Notes under the pieces: model-generated | The model's database searches: none | What the model saw: only the letters and a program-made list of their open reading frames with translations | What the model was told of the DNA's origin: nothing | NCBI RefSeq assembly: GCF_047124445.1 | Contig: NZ_CP138921.1 | Span: 3,224,001 to 3,288,000, forward strand | DNA length: 64,000 bases | Origin: Shimia sp047124445 | Lineage (GTDB): Bacteria; Pseudomonadota; Alphaproteobacteria; Rhodobacterales; Rhodobacteraceae | Reading direction: 5' to 3' | Shown here: positions 50,152 through 59,033 of the stretch, in pieces | How the letters are laid out: each line of letters begins with the position of its first letter | How positions within the stretch are numbered: the first letter of the stretch is position 1 | Made by a program: the position numbers and the translations under genes

Positions 50152-50997
50152 TCAGGCTTCTGCGCGGGCGGACTCATAGGCCAGCAGCGCGCGTTTCACT
50201 GGCAGGCCCCAGTGGTAGCCGCCCAACCCGCCGGACTTGCGCATGGCGCGGTGGCAGGGGATCAGCCAACTGACAGGGTTGCGTCCTACAGCTGTACCGA
50301 CAGCGCGCACGGCGCGGGGATTTCCAATGCTGCGGGCGATCTCCGCATAGGTGGTGACCTCGCCTGATGGAATGCGCATAAGGGCTTCCCAAACTTTGAT
50401 CTGCAGCGCGGAGCCGATCATATAGACTGGCACTTTGTCATGGTCGGCCTGCTCCGCTTGATAGGCGGCCAGCACCCAGGGACGCAGAAACATCGGGTCT
50501 TCGACAAAATTGGCGTTGGGCCAGCGGGAGAAGAGATCTTCCATGGTGGCCTCAGCCCCAGTTTCGGCGGCGAAGCCAATGCCGCAGATGCCTTTTTCTG
50601 TGCCTGTGACCAGCGAGAGGCCAAACGGGCTGTCAAACCAGCCCCAATAGATGGTCAGCCCGTCGCCGCGTTTGGCGAAGTCCCCGGGGCTCATGGCTTC
50701 CCAGCGCAGAAAGAGGTCATGCAGGCGACCGGAGCCAGAAAGACCAACAGAGTTGGCGGTGTCCAAAGTGGTGAAGTGGTCGTGCAGCAGAACCTTGGCG
50801 TGGCCCAAGGTGAGATATTGTTGGAACCGTTTGGGGGACACACCTGCCCAGCGGGTGAACAGTCGTTGGAAGTGCGCCGGGCTCATGCCCATGGCCTTGG
50901 ACAGGTCGTCCAGCGACATGTTTTCACCGCCCTGATCGATCAACTCAATCGCACGGCGCATGACGTTGTAGTGATAGCCTTCGGTCATGTCATTCAT
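50152..50997 (-). CDS. AraC HTH domain fused to methylated-DNA-cysteine methyltransferase
   Basis: The ~281-residue protein has an N-terminal AraC-type helix-turn-helix (SLDDLSKAMGMSPAHFQRLF, GVSPKRFQQYLTLGHAK) and a C-terminal Ogt/Ada domain with the acceptor cysteine in NPVSWLIPCHRAM. It lacks the Ada N-terminal phosphotriester (Cys4) domain, so it can repair O6-alkylguanine but would not sense methylphosphotriesters as E. coli Ada does. The ATG at 50997 is chosen because CAGGAG lies eight bases upstream. It is divergent from the TetR gene. Confidence 0.92.
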   Translation of the reverse strand: MNDMTEGYHYNVMRRAIELIDQGGENMSLDDLSKAMGMSPAHFQRLFTRWAGVSPKRFQQYLTLGHAKVLLHDHFTTLDTANSVGLSGSGRLHDLFLRWEAMSPGDFAKRGDGLTIYWGWFDSPFGLSLVTGTEKGICGIGFAAETGAEATMEDLFSRWPNANFVEDPMFLRPWVLAAYQAEQADHDKVPVYMIGSALQIKVWEALMRIPSGEVTTYAEIARSIGNPRAVRAVGTAVGRNPVSWLIPCHRAMRKSGGLGGYHWGLPVKRALLAYESARAEA

Positions 50998-51092
50998 CGG
51001 TCGCACTCCTGTCTTGAGCGTATCCTAAATGGCGGGTGGGGGTGCGGCGACCCGAAAATTGCGCAAAGGGCGCCCCTTGACTTCGTGAAGAA

Positions 51093-51112
51093 ATGAGACA
51101 TCTATGTCTCAT
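51093..51112 (+). promoter_or_regulatory. Perfect palindromic operator at the tetR start
   Basis: ATGAGACAT-CT-ATGTCTCAT is a perfect 9+2+9 inverted repeat. Its last two bases overlap the ATG at 51111. A TTGACT -35 (51077-51082) with a weak -10 inside the palindrome puts the start of transcription near the start codon. This is the arrangement expected for autorepression. Confidence 0.75.
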
Positions 51113-51659
51113 GTTGAAAAAATCAGAAGCCAAAATCATAGAGGCGGGGTTCTCCGTCTTCTCCGCAAATCCCACAGCCACATTGGCGGATGTCGCCAAA
51201 GAAGCGGGTGTGGGGCGTGCGACATTGCACCGGCATTACGCCGGGCGTGAGGACCTGATGGCCGCGTTGGCCATTGTGGCCATGCAGGAACTGGATGACG
51301 CCATTGAGGCGGCCACCAAGGACTCGCCCAGCTATACCGAAGCGCTGCGCCAGAGTTTGGAGGCGATCATTCCGCTGGCCGACCGGCAGATGTTTCTGGC
51401 CAATGAACCGCTGGACCATGTGCCAGAGGTGCTCGCGGCCTACACCCAGCAACTGGAGGAAACCGCAGAGGCCGTTGAGGCGGCGAAGGAAGAAGGTGGT
51501 TTTGACGCTGATGTACCAACAGCTTGGATCGTCCAAGCGATTGAAACGCTGACCTATGCCGCCTGGACCGTGGTGCGGGATGGCGATGCAACGCCTGAGG
51601 AGGCCGCGGCGTTGGCTTGGCGTACTTTGCAGTCGGGTTTGACGGGAGGCGCAAAATGA
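51111..51659 (+). CDS. TetR family transcriptional regulator
   Basis: The ~182-residue protein has the TetR N-terminal HTH (IIEAGFSVFSANPTATLADVAKEAGVGRATLHRHYAGREDLMAAL) and a C-terminal ligand domain. It probably represses itself and the downstream membrane-protein gene via the palindrome at 51093-51112. The ATG at 51111 lacks a ribosome-binding site; the in-frame ATG at 51093 lies in the palindrome and adds six residues. Its stop overlaps the next ATG (ATGA). Confidence 0.9.
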   Translation: MLKKSEAKIIEAGFSVFSANPTATLADVAKEAGVGRATLHRHYAGREDLMAALAIVAMQELDDAIEAATKDSPSYTEALRQSLEAIIPLADRQMFLANEPLDHVPEVLAAYTQQLEETAEAVEAAKEEGGFDADVPTAWIVQAIETLTYAAWTVVRDGDATPEEAAALAWRTLQSGLTGGAK

Positions 51660-52498
51660 TACCGGAGCAGTTTATCGGATTGGCCGAGCAGGTGGACGAG
51701 GTGTTCTTCCTGATCGGGGTGGCGATCTTAGTGATCGAGATTGCAGAAGCCTGGTTCAAAGGGTCTTTGAAGGGCAAAACCTGGCTTGAGATGCTGGCAA
51801 GTGCGTCGACACAGGTGCCCTATCTGTTGCTGGAAGCGACGATGATGACGGCGCTCTATTTTGGGCTCTATGTCTTTAGCGAAACCGTGGTGAGCTGGCA
51901 TTTGCCAACCACAATGCCGTGGATTGTGCTCGCTGTGTTGATTGCAGATCTGACCTACTATTGGGAGCATCGGATTGCCCATCGGGTGCGGCTCCTTTGG
52001 ACGCAACACGCGGTGCATCACTCCAGCAGGGACTACAATATTGTGACGGCGGTGCGTTTTGGTCCGCTGGAAAGTCTGTGGTCCTTCATTGCGCATATTC
52101 CCATGATCTTGGTTGGTTTCAGTCCGGACGTGGTTCTGGGATCGGTGATCCTTGTGCAGGCCTATCAGACTTGGTTGCACACCGAGTTGATCGGCAAGTT
52201 GGGGCCGCTGGAGTGGGTGTTGAACACGCCGAGTCATCACCGTGTGCACCATGGGTGTGACAACAAGTATCTGGATAAAAACTACGGTGGCATCCTGATT
52301 ATCTGGGACCGGTTTTTTGGCAGCTTTCAGGTGGAAGAGGAGCGTCCGCGCTATGGGCTGACCACTGATTTTGACAGCCAGAATCCGGTCAAAGTCTGGT
52401 TTTCTGAACTGCCCGGACTGTGGCGCGATATCAAGCGCGCCAAGACCGGACGGGAGCTGTGGGGGCGGCTGTTTGGACCGCCAGGCTGGAAACCGTAA
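51656..52498 (+). CDS. Sterol desaturase/fatty acid hydroxylase family membrane protein
   Basis: The 280-residue membrane protein has four to five hydrophobic helices and the His clusters of the di-iron family: EHRIAH, HAVHHSSRD, and HHRVHHGCD. This family inserts oxygen or double bonds in lipids (sterols, carotenoids, fatty acids, ornithine lipids). It overlaps the tetR stop by four bases, so its expression is linked to that regulator and perhaps to a lipid-like inducer. Substrate is unknown. The stop is followed by a 96-base gap before the channel gene. Confidence 0.9.
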   Translation: MIPEQFIGLAEQVDEVFFLIGVAILVIEIAEAWFKGSLKGKTWLEMLASASTQVPYLLLEATMMTALYFGLYVFSETVVSWHLPTTMPWIVLAVLIADLTYYWEHRIAHRVRLLWTQHAVHHSSRDYNIVTAVRFGPLESLWSFIAHIPMILVGFSPDVVLGSVILVQAYQTWLHTELIGKLGPLEWVLNTPSHHRVHHGCDNKYLDKNYGGILIIWDRFFGSFQVEEERPRYGLTTDFDSQNPVKVWFSELPGLWRDIKRAKTGRELWGRLFGPPGWKP

Positions 52499-52594
52499 AT
52501 CCATTGAAACGAGGGGGCGGGTTGCGAAGACCCGCCCCCGTCACCTATGTAGCGCGCAACCGATGTTGAAACGCGCAATTTTGAGATCCCATCC

Positions 52595-53374
<780 letters not shown>

Positions 53375-53398
53375 AGCGCTGCTGGCAGCGGGACACAA

Positions 53399-53433
53399 AA
53401 AAGCCGCCAAGGGTGGGACCTCCGGCGGCTTTT
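53399..53433. terminator. Bidirectional terminator between channel and epimerase genes
   Basis: AAAAGCCGCC and GGCGGCTTTT form a ten-pair stem with a 15-base loop, flanked by A and T runs, between convergent genes. Confidence 0.9.
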
Positions 53434-53452
53434 GTTTCGAACAGGTGGCGCG

Positions 53453-54433
53453 TCAGACCTTGAGATTGCGGGCCGAGTCCTTGATGGCGTCGTATTGGCC
53501 AGACGGGCGGAAGCGCCACAGGTAGTCGGCCATGATCGCCTCCGGTGCGAGCGGTTTGATGCCAAGCGCGTCAAAGCCTTGGGCATCGTCGCTGACCACG
53601 TTGTCTTTCTTAAGCAGCTTGAGCTGGTCTTTGGTGATCACCGAGTTGTGGAAAAGGCCAAAGGTCAGGGTTTGCAGCAGGCCAAAACTGAAAGCCATCA
53701 GGCCACCAACAAAGAACGGCAGATTTGCAATTAGCTTGCGGCGGTGGATCACTTTCAGCATCTCAGACACCCAGCCACGCAGGCTGTCGACTTCCGGGCC
53801 ACCCAGCTCATAGGTGCCAGACGCCTCGCCTTTGATGCCCATAACTGCGGCTTGGGCCACGTCATCCACATAGACCGGCTGGAACTTGGTTTCACCGCCC
53901 ACCAGCGGCAGCACCGGGCCGAGGCGCGACATAGATGCGAAGCGGTTGAAGAACTCGTCGTCCTGACCAAAGATCACCGAGGGGCGCAGGATCATGGCGT
54001 TGGGCATGTGTTGCAGTACGCCCTCTTCGCCCTGGGCTTTGGATTGGGCGTATTCACTGTCGCTGTCCTTGTCGGCGCCGATGGCGGAGATGTGCACCAT
54101 GGTTTCGACACCTTCGGCGGCGGCAATCCGGGCGATGCGCTCGGCCCCTTCGTGCTGCACGGCGTCAAAGGTGTTTTTGCCGCGGTCCGACAAAACACCC
54201 ACACAGTTCACCACGGCGTCTGAGCCTTGCATGACCGCTTGTACAGAGGCGTCATCTCGAACGTTGCAGAAAACCGGCTCCACTTGACCCACCGAACCGT
54301 AAGGCTTCACGAACATTGCTTCGTTGGGGCGGCGCACCGCGACCCGCACAAGCCAGCCTTCTTTTGCCATGCGGCGGGCGATGTGACGTCCGACAAAGCC
54401 GGAACCGCCAAAGATGGTGACAAGTTTGGACAT
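53453..54433 (-). CDS. NAD(P)-binding protein similar to complex I subunit NDUFA9
   Basis: The 326-residue atypical short-chain dehydrogenase has VTIFGGSGFVGRHIARRM at the nucleotide site, HISAIGADKDSDSEYAQSKAQGE and ILRPSVIFG. It lacks the SDR YxxxK in clear form, which suits the NDUFA9/SDR22E group that associates with respiratory complex I in alphaproteobacteria. No other complex I gene is in the window. An oxidoreductase or quinone-biosynthesis role is an alternative. Confidence 0.85.
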   Translation of the reverse strand: MSKLVTIFGGSGFVGRHIARRMAKEGWLVRVAVRRPNEAMFVKPYGSVGQVEPVFCNVRDDASVQAVMQGSDAVVNCVGVLSDRGKNTFDAVQHEGAERIARIAAAEGVETMVHISAIGADKDSDSEYAQSKAQGEEGVLQHMPNAMILRPSVIFGQDDEFFNRFASMSRLGPVLPLVGGETKFQPVYVDDVAQAAVMGIKGEASGTYELGGPEVDSLRGWVSEMLKVIHRRKLIANLPFFVGGLMAFSFGLLQTLTFGLFHNSVITKDQLKLLKKDNVVSDDAQGFDALGIKPLAPEAIMADYLWRFRPSGQYDAIKDSARNLKV

Positions 54434-54609
54434 GGGTTGCCTCCAAGGTAGACCAGTTAGGGATGGGATAGCGCCGACAGCGTTTCAGAACAAGTTCCAA
54501 AGCTGGGGCCGCGACAAGAAACCCCTGTGAATTTTGCCATTTTTGAGGGGGCTTAAGAAGGTCCGGATAGGCGGATGTGAGAAAAAACAAAAAAGGTTCT
54601 AGAATCGCG

Positions 54610-54638
54610 TTGACACCCCCCTCAGCTAGGCTTAAACG
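54610..54638 (+). promoter_or_regulatory. Sigma-70-type promoter of tRNA-Leu
   Basis: TTGACA (54610-54615) is followed by 17 bases and TAAACG (54633-54638). Transcription would begin just before the tRNA at 54657. Confidence 0.7.
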
Positions 54639-54656
54639 CCTGTCTCACCAACCCGT

Positions 54657-54743
54657 GCCCAGATGGCGGAATTGGTAGACGCGCTAGCTTCAGGTGCTAG
54701 TGTCCGTATGGACGTGGAGGTTCGAGTCCTCTTCTGGGCACCA
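54657..54743 (+). tRNA. tRNA-Leu (anticodon CAG)
   Basis: The acceptor stem GCCCAGA pairs with TCTGGGC. The D arm (TGGTAGACGCGCTA region), the anticodon stem CTAGC / GCTAG with loop TTCAGGT (anticodon CAG, codon CTG), a long variable arm, the T loop GGTTCGAGTCC and the encoded CCA are all present. Length is 87 bases, typical of a class II leucine tRNA. Confidence 0.98.
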
Positions 54744-54848
54744 ATTTTCTTCCAAAATTGGTAACTTGTTTGTCGCACCGGCGAGATGCTTTTGCGCGGC
54801 TTTTTGCGTTTTGGTTGGCTTCTCTTTTTGTAGTCTTCAAAACAACAC

Positions 54849-54872
54849 ATGGCCCACCGGTTGGCGGGCCAT
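54849..54872 (-). terminator. Terminator-like hairpin of the TRAP/RidA operon
   Basis: ATGGCCCACC and GGCGGGCCAT pair with one mismatch. On the minus strand GTGTTGTTTTG follows, 25 bases after the ridA stop. It also lies downstream of the tRNA on the plus strand. Confidence 0.55.
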
Positions 54873-54896
54873 GCGGGCGTTCTAGCGTTTTCAGCC

Positions 54897-55301
54897 TTAG
54901 TCTTTGTCGAGCGGCTTGTAGACAACGGCGTCGATTTCGACTTTGGCGTCGACCATGATCTGGGAGCGCACGGTGGAGCGTGCTGGGCCGCCGTTGGGGA
55001 AGTAGCTGGCGTACACGCGGTTGAAGGTCCAGAAGTCACGCGGATCGTCGAGCCAGACGCCCACTTTGGCGATGTCTTCCAGGGTGCAGTCGGCCAGTTC
55101 CAGCGCCTTGATCAGGTTTTCCATGGTGCGGCGTGTTTGGCTTTCGATGCCGCCGTCTTCGATCTCGCCGTTTTCTTTCATGGCTACCTGGCCGGAGATG
55201 AAGACAAAATCGCCTGCACGTACGGCTGGGGCAAATGGCAGGGGTTGTCCGCCTGCACCGGTGCGGTCATCGCCGAGACGTTCGATTTTTTTGCTGCTCA
55301 T
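54897..55301 (-). CDS. RidA family protein
   Basis: RidA-type enzymes hydrolyse reactive enamine/imine intermediates from amino-acid PLP enzymes. The 134-residue protein has VFISGQVAM, the TMENLIKALELADCTLEDI region, and the catalytic Arg in GPARSTVRSQIM (RidA subfamily signature). The ATG at 55301 gives the conserved N-terminus; an in-frame start at 55355 would overlap the previous gene's end. It is the last gene of the operon after a PLP-dependent aldolase-like protein, which could produce its substrate. Confidence 0.9.
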   Translation of the reverse strand: MSSKKIERLGDDRTGAGGQPLPFAPAVRAGDFVFISGQVAMKENGEIEDGGIESQTRRTMENLIKALELADCTLEDIAKVGVWLDDPRDFWTFNRVYASYFPNGGPARSTVRSQIMVDAKVEIDAVVYKPLDKD

Positions 55302-55351
55302 GTCTGAGAGTCCTTGTGTTTGGTTAACTGAGAAAAGGGTTTGGGCGATGG

Positions 55352-56407
55352 TCACCAGACCTTGCCGCGCGCGGCAACGGGGTGTGCGCCCTGTGGGGTG
55401 TCGCCACGGATCAGCTGCACCTCGTCCATCATATTGGTCACCACGCAGGCGTGGTTGGGGATGATGCGCAGGCGGTCGCCGACGGAAAGGTTGACGGTGT
55501 CAGCGGTCAGGATGCCGTGCTCTTCGGCAAGGCCGGAGATTGTGATGTCTGGGCGGCCAATGACCTTGCCGTGTCCTTGCAGGCCAAGCAGATCGGAGGT
55601 CAGCACTTTGGAACCCGCGTCAATGATGGCACGGGAGTTGTTAGGCACGGAGACCACTGTGGCCAGGACCGTGAGGGCGCAGTCGTCTTCGGTGCAGACG
55701 CCATGGGCCACCAAGGAGCGGTCGTTGTAGATGTAGGTGCCAATCCGGTATTCGGTGGCAATGGGCACGTCATGGGCCAGCCACATGCCCGGGGAGCTGC
55801 CGATGGAGACCACCGGGACCATCAGGCCGGAGGCGGAGATGAGATCAATGGCTGTGGACAGCCAGGTTTGCACAGCGGCTTCCTGACCGACCGGGGGGTG
55901 GGTCATCAGGCCGCCAAAGGTCAAGCCGGATTTTGCGTCGATGTAAGCTGCGAGATCGGCAGCTTGTTCGGGGGTCATCACGCCACAACGCGCGCCGCCG
56001 GTGTCGCATTCGACCAGCACGGTCAGGGCCGTTTGAGCGTTGGCAAAGGTGTCTGACAACCCGTCCACTGTTGTCTTGCTGTCGGCCACAACGCTTAGGC
56101 GGACTGTGTCCGCAAGTGCGCGCAGGCGGGCCAGTTTTTCCGCGCCCAAAATGTTGTAAGTGATTAGGACATCCTCGACGCCTCCTTCCGAGATCATGGC
56201 CTCTGCTTCGCTGACTTTTTGGCAGCAGATCCCGACGGCGCCGGCTTCCAGTTGGCGTTTGGCCAGCAGGGGCAGCTTGTGGGTTTTGATATGCGGGCGC
56301 AGGTGCAACTTTTGATCGGCGCAGTAGGCTTGATAGCGGTCGATGTTGGCCTCGGCGATGTCGAGGTCGATCAGCACCGCAGGGGTGTCGATGGAGGGAA
56401 AACTCAT
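55352..56407 (-). CDS. D-threonine aldolase/DSD1-family PLP enzyme
   Basis: The 351-residue protein has the alanine-racemase-like N-terminal barrel with the PLP lysine in HIKTHKLPLLAKRQL, CDTGGARCGVM, and the C-terminal domain IPNHACVVTNMMDEV, in which His and Cys bind a metal ion in D-serine dehydratases and D-threonine aldolases. It would cleave or dehydrate a beta-hydroxy-D-amino acid, for example D-threonine or 3-hydroxy-D-aspartate. The start overlaps the M81 gene's stop by four bases (ATGA). Confidence 0.9.
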   Translation of the reverse strand: MSFPSIDTPAVLIDLDIAEANIDRYQAYCADQKLHLRPHIKTHKLPLLAKRQLEAGAVGICCQKVSEAEAMISEGGVEDVLITYNILGAEKLARLRALADTVRLSVVADSKTTVDGLSDTFANAQTALTVLVECDTGGARCGVMTPEQAADLAAYIDAKSGLTFGGLMTHPPVGQEAAVQTWLSTAIDLISASGLMVPVVSIGSSPGMWLAHDVPIATEYRIGTYIYNDRSLVAHGVCTEDDCALTVLATVVSVPNNSRAIIDAGSKVLTSDLLGLQGHGKVIGRPDITISGLAEEHGILTADTVNLSVGDRLRIIPNHACVVTNMMDEVQLIRGDTPQGAHPVAARGKVW

Positions 56408-57870
56408 GCCAGTTCCTCTTCATGCGGGGCCTCAACGATGGGCCACAACGGACGCGTTAGGCGGGTGTAAGGAGTCGTGGTTGGGTCGTTCGGGTAAGGC
56501 CCATTTACCGCTGCATAGAGAATGTCGGCAGCGATCGGGGCAAAGGCGCCGTGGAAGTGGTTGGTGGATTTCACTGCCACAACTTGCTTGGCCGAGACGT
56601 CGATCCCTAGGTTGGTGAAGAGGTCTGGCGAGAAGGTCTGCGCTCGGTTGGAATTGAGCACTACGTCGATGCCGTACACGTTGATTACGGCGCAATCGCC
56701 CAAAGGCACGATGGAATCGCCAAAGCTCTGAACCGCGTCGGTGGCGACTTTTTGCACGGTGACGGTGGCATCAATCGGAGCACCCGCGTGGGCGGAAGTT
56801 TTGCCGCCAAAACGCAGGTCGAGCTCTGCGCCTTCGCCAGCGGCGTGGCACAGGCGGACCGCCATGGGATCCCAGATGGTGCCAAGCGCCATATTGGCGA
56901 CGTTCATGTCCAGTGCGGCTTGGAGCAGAATGGTGGAATCACCCGCCACACCGCCGCCGGGATTGTCCCAGACATCGGCGATGATCACCGGGCCTGTGCT
57001 TGCTGCAGTGGCTTGGGCAAGGGCGTCTTCGACAGTGAGGAACTCGGGTTTGGTGGTGCCCCGGAAGGAAAACAGCTCTAGGCCCAACTCGCGGGCGAGG
57101 GTGGCTCCGGCCGGTTTGTCACCGTTGCTGATCACAATGATCTTGGCGCCAAGATCTGGGGAGTCGCCCGCCATAAAACCGTGAATGGTGGAAATGGACA
57201 GGGCTGTGCCATCAGCCTCGAGCGCCATCATTTTGTCGACAAAGCCGCGCATCGGGTGGCGGCTGGTGGGCAGCACGTCCATCATGCGCACATCAAACAC
57301 CGAGATTTGCGGGATGATCTCGCCACGGGCAGCGCTCAGGGTCAGGTCGACACAGGCTTCGCCGGTTTCGACAAAATCTGTGTGGGGAAATTCTTTGAAC
57401 ACCGTGATGATGTCGGCGTTTTTCACGCGCTTGTCGCTGAGGTGGCTGTGGGGATCAAAGGTCACGCCAATGGTGACCGCAGGGCCAACAACCTCGCGCA
57501 CAGCTTCGATCAGGGTGCCTTCGCAATCCACGCAGCCATCGGCAATCATTGCGCCATGTAAGCCCAGGACAACAGCTTCCACCGGAAGGGCGGCCTTCAA
57601 TTGGTCCAGCACCTCTTTGCGCAGGCGTTCCCAGGTGCGGGCGTTCACCAGGCCGCCGGGTTCAGCCCAGGTGGCGGTGCCTTCGATCAGCTCCACCTCA
57701 CCCGCTTTGGCGCGCTTGCGTAGGGCCGGAAAGACCGCGCTGCAGAGGGTGGGCGTTTCAGGATGCTCTCCGGGCGGGGCATAAAAGCTCTGTGCAAAAT
57801 CAGCAAAATCGGTGCGCAACGGCGAAAAAGTGTTGGTTTCGGTGGCAACCGAAGCACAGAAAACCCGCAT
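56404..57870 (-). CDS. M81 family metallopeptidase (MlrC-like)
   Basis: The 488-residue protein belongs to the MlrC family, named from microcystin breakdown. Visible motifs include TETNTFSPLRTDFADF, AVVLGLHGAMIADGCVDCEG, VTFDPHSHLSDK (metal ligands), ADVWDNPGGGVAGDST and VAVKSTNHFHGAF. It is likely a zinc amidohydrolase of small amides or peptides; microcystin is not implied. It lies between the TRAP binding protein and a PLP aldolase gene and so probably acts on the imported compound. Confidence 0.9.
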   Translation of the reverse strand: MRVFCASVATETNTFSPLRTDFADFAQSFYAPPGEHPETPTLCSAVFPALRKRAKAGEVELIEGTATWAEPGGLVNARTWERLRKEVLDQLKAALPVEAVVLGLHGAMIADGCVDCEGTLIEAVREVVGPAVTIGVTFDPHSHLSDKRVKNADIITVFKEFPHTDFVETGEACVDLTLSAARGEIIPQISVFDVRMMDVLPTSRHPMRGFVDKMMALEADGTALSISTIHGFMAGDSPDLGAKIIVISNGDKPAGATLARELGLELFSFRGTTKPEFLTVEDALAQATAASTGPVIIADVWDNPGGGVAGDSTILLQAALDMNVANMALGTIWDPMAVRLCHAAGEGAELDLRFGGKTSAHAGAPIDATVTVQKVATDAVQSFGDSIVPLGDCAVINVYGIDVVLNSNRAQTFSPDLFTNLGIDVSAKQVVAVKSTNHFHGAFAPIAADILYAAVNGPYPNDPTTTPYTRLTRPLWPIVEAPHEEELA

Positions 57871-57895
57871 GGTTTGGTCCTTTGTTTAACAAGGC

Positions 57896-57923
57896 GGGCA
57901 AGCATCCCGCTGGATGCTTGCCC
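57896..57923 (-). other. Perfect intercistronic hairpin between dctP-like and M81 genes
   Basis: GGGCAAGCATCC and GGATGCTTGCCC form a 12-pair perfect stem with a four-base loop. No T run follows on the minus strand. It likely stabilises the upstream binding-protein mRNA, as is common after binding-protein genes. Confidence 0.75.
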
Positions 57924-57963
57924 AAGTCCCCACCCGCTTTTGGAGGATAGGGGTGGGATGGTT

Positions 57964-59001
57964 TTAGTCGAGGTAGCTGGCAGCGTTTGCAGCGGCAACC
58001 TCGGACTTGAACTTGGCCAGAAGCTCACCGGCACGGGCGTCCATGTTCTCTGCCACATGGGCTTCAAACGCAGGCTGGGCGGCACCGGCCATAGCGGCAC
58101 GCTGTTCATCAGACAAAGCGGTCACTTCGATTTTGTCCATCAGGCCAGCCAGGCCACGATCGGACGCTTCGATGATGCGAGACAGGCCACGGCTTGCGGC
58201 CACACAGTTTTCCGCAGCGGTGTGGATGGTGGCACGCTCGCTGTCGCTCAGGCCTTCATAAAACGCGCGGTTGATCATGAAGGTGTATGGCGAGAACAGG
58301 TGGTTGGTCAGGGTCATGTGCTTTTGCACTTCGGCGAAGTTGGCAAAAGAAATGATTGGCACCGGGTTCATCTGGCCGTCGATTACGCCGGTTTGCAGGC
58401 CGGAGTAGACTTCGCCCCAGGACAATGGATAGGCTTCTGCCCCTAGAGACTGCATGATCTTCTGGTGGGATGGCAGGGTCATGGTGCGGATGCGGATGCC
58501 TTCGAAGTCTTTCAGATCCGCAATTGGACGCTTGGAGTTGGTCACTGCAAAGAAGCCACCGGTGTCCGGGAAGCCCAGAACAACAACGTCGCCTAGCTCT
58601 GCTTCGATGTCTGCAGCCAACTCTTTGCCGAAGTCACCGTCGAATACTTCGTAGGTGGAGGCGTTGCCATTGAAGGCAAATGGCAGGTTCAGCACGTCGA
58701 TACGTGGGTAGTAGCTGGCCAGCGCGCCGGTGGAGGTCAGGGTGGCCTGGATGATGCCATCGCGGACCTGCTGCACGTGCTCTGCGGCGGAGCCAAGTTG
58801 GTTGGAGCCGAAGACTTCGACAGACACAGAGCCGTTGGTGTCCGCTGTTACGATGTTGGAGAACACGGCGGTACAGGCGTGGGCCGGGTTTTCAAACGGA
58901 TCGGTTTTGTTGTCGTGGCCAAATTTGATCACGCCGCCAGCGGATGCGCTGGTCGCCGATACTGTCGCGGCAATTGCCAGACCTTGGATAAGAGTTTTCA
59001 T
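57964..59001 (-). CDS. TRAP transporter substrate-binding protein (DctP family)
   Basis: The 345-residue periplasmic protein has a signal peptide (MKTLIQGLAIAATVSATSASA) and a DctP domain (FGSNQLGSAAEHVQQVRDGI, DLKDFEGIRIRTM with the conserved Arg for carboxylate binding, and WGEVYSGLQTGVIDGQMNP). It captures an organic acid or amino-acid-like anion for the DctQM permease. It is the third gene of the operon, and its ligand is unknown. Confidence 0.95.
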   Translation of the reverse strand: MKTLIQGLAIAATVSATSASAGGVIKFGHDNKTDPFENPAHACTAVFSNIVTADTNGSVSVEVFGSNQLGSAAEHVQQVRDGIIQATLTSTGALASYYPRIDVLNLPFAFNGNASTYEVFDGDFGKELAADIEAELGDVVVLGFPDTGGFFAVTNSKRPIADLKDFEGIRIRTMTLPSHQKIMQSLGAEAYPLSWGEVYSGLQTGVIDGQMNPVPIISFANFAEVQKHMTLTNHLFSPYTFMINRAFYEGLSDSERATIHTAAENCVAASRGLSRIIEASDRGLAGLMDKIEVTALSDEQRAAMAGAAQPAFEAHVAENMDARAGELLAKFKSEVAAANAASYLD

Positions 59002-59033
59002 GGGTTCCTCCCGTTGGGTTTAGTTATTGGTGG

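Noticed and set aside
54741..54761. CCAATTTT / AAAATTGG hairpin just after the tRNA as a terminator
   Set aside because: The stem is AT-only, begins in the CCA end and has no T run after it; it may be a trailer structure but cannot be called a terminator.
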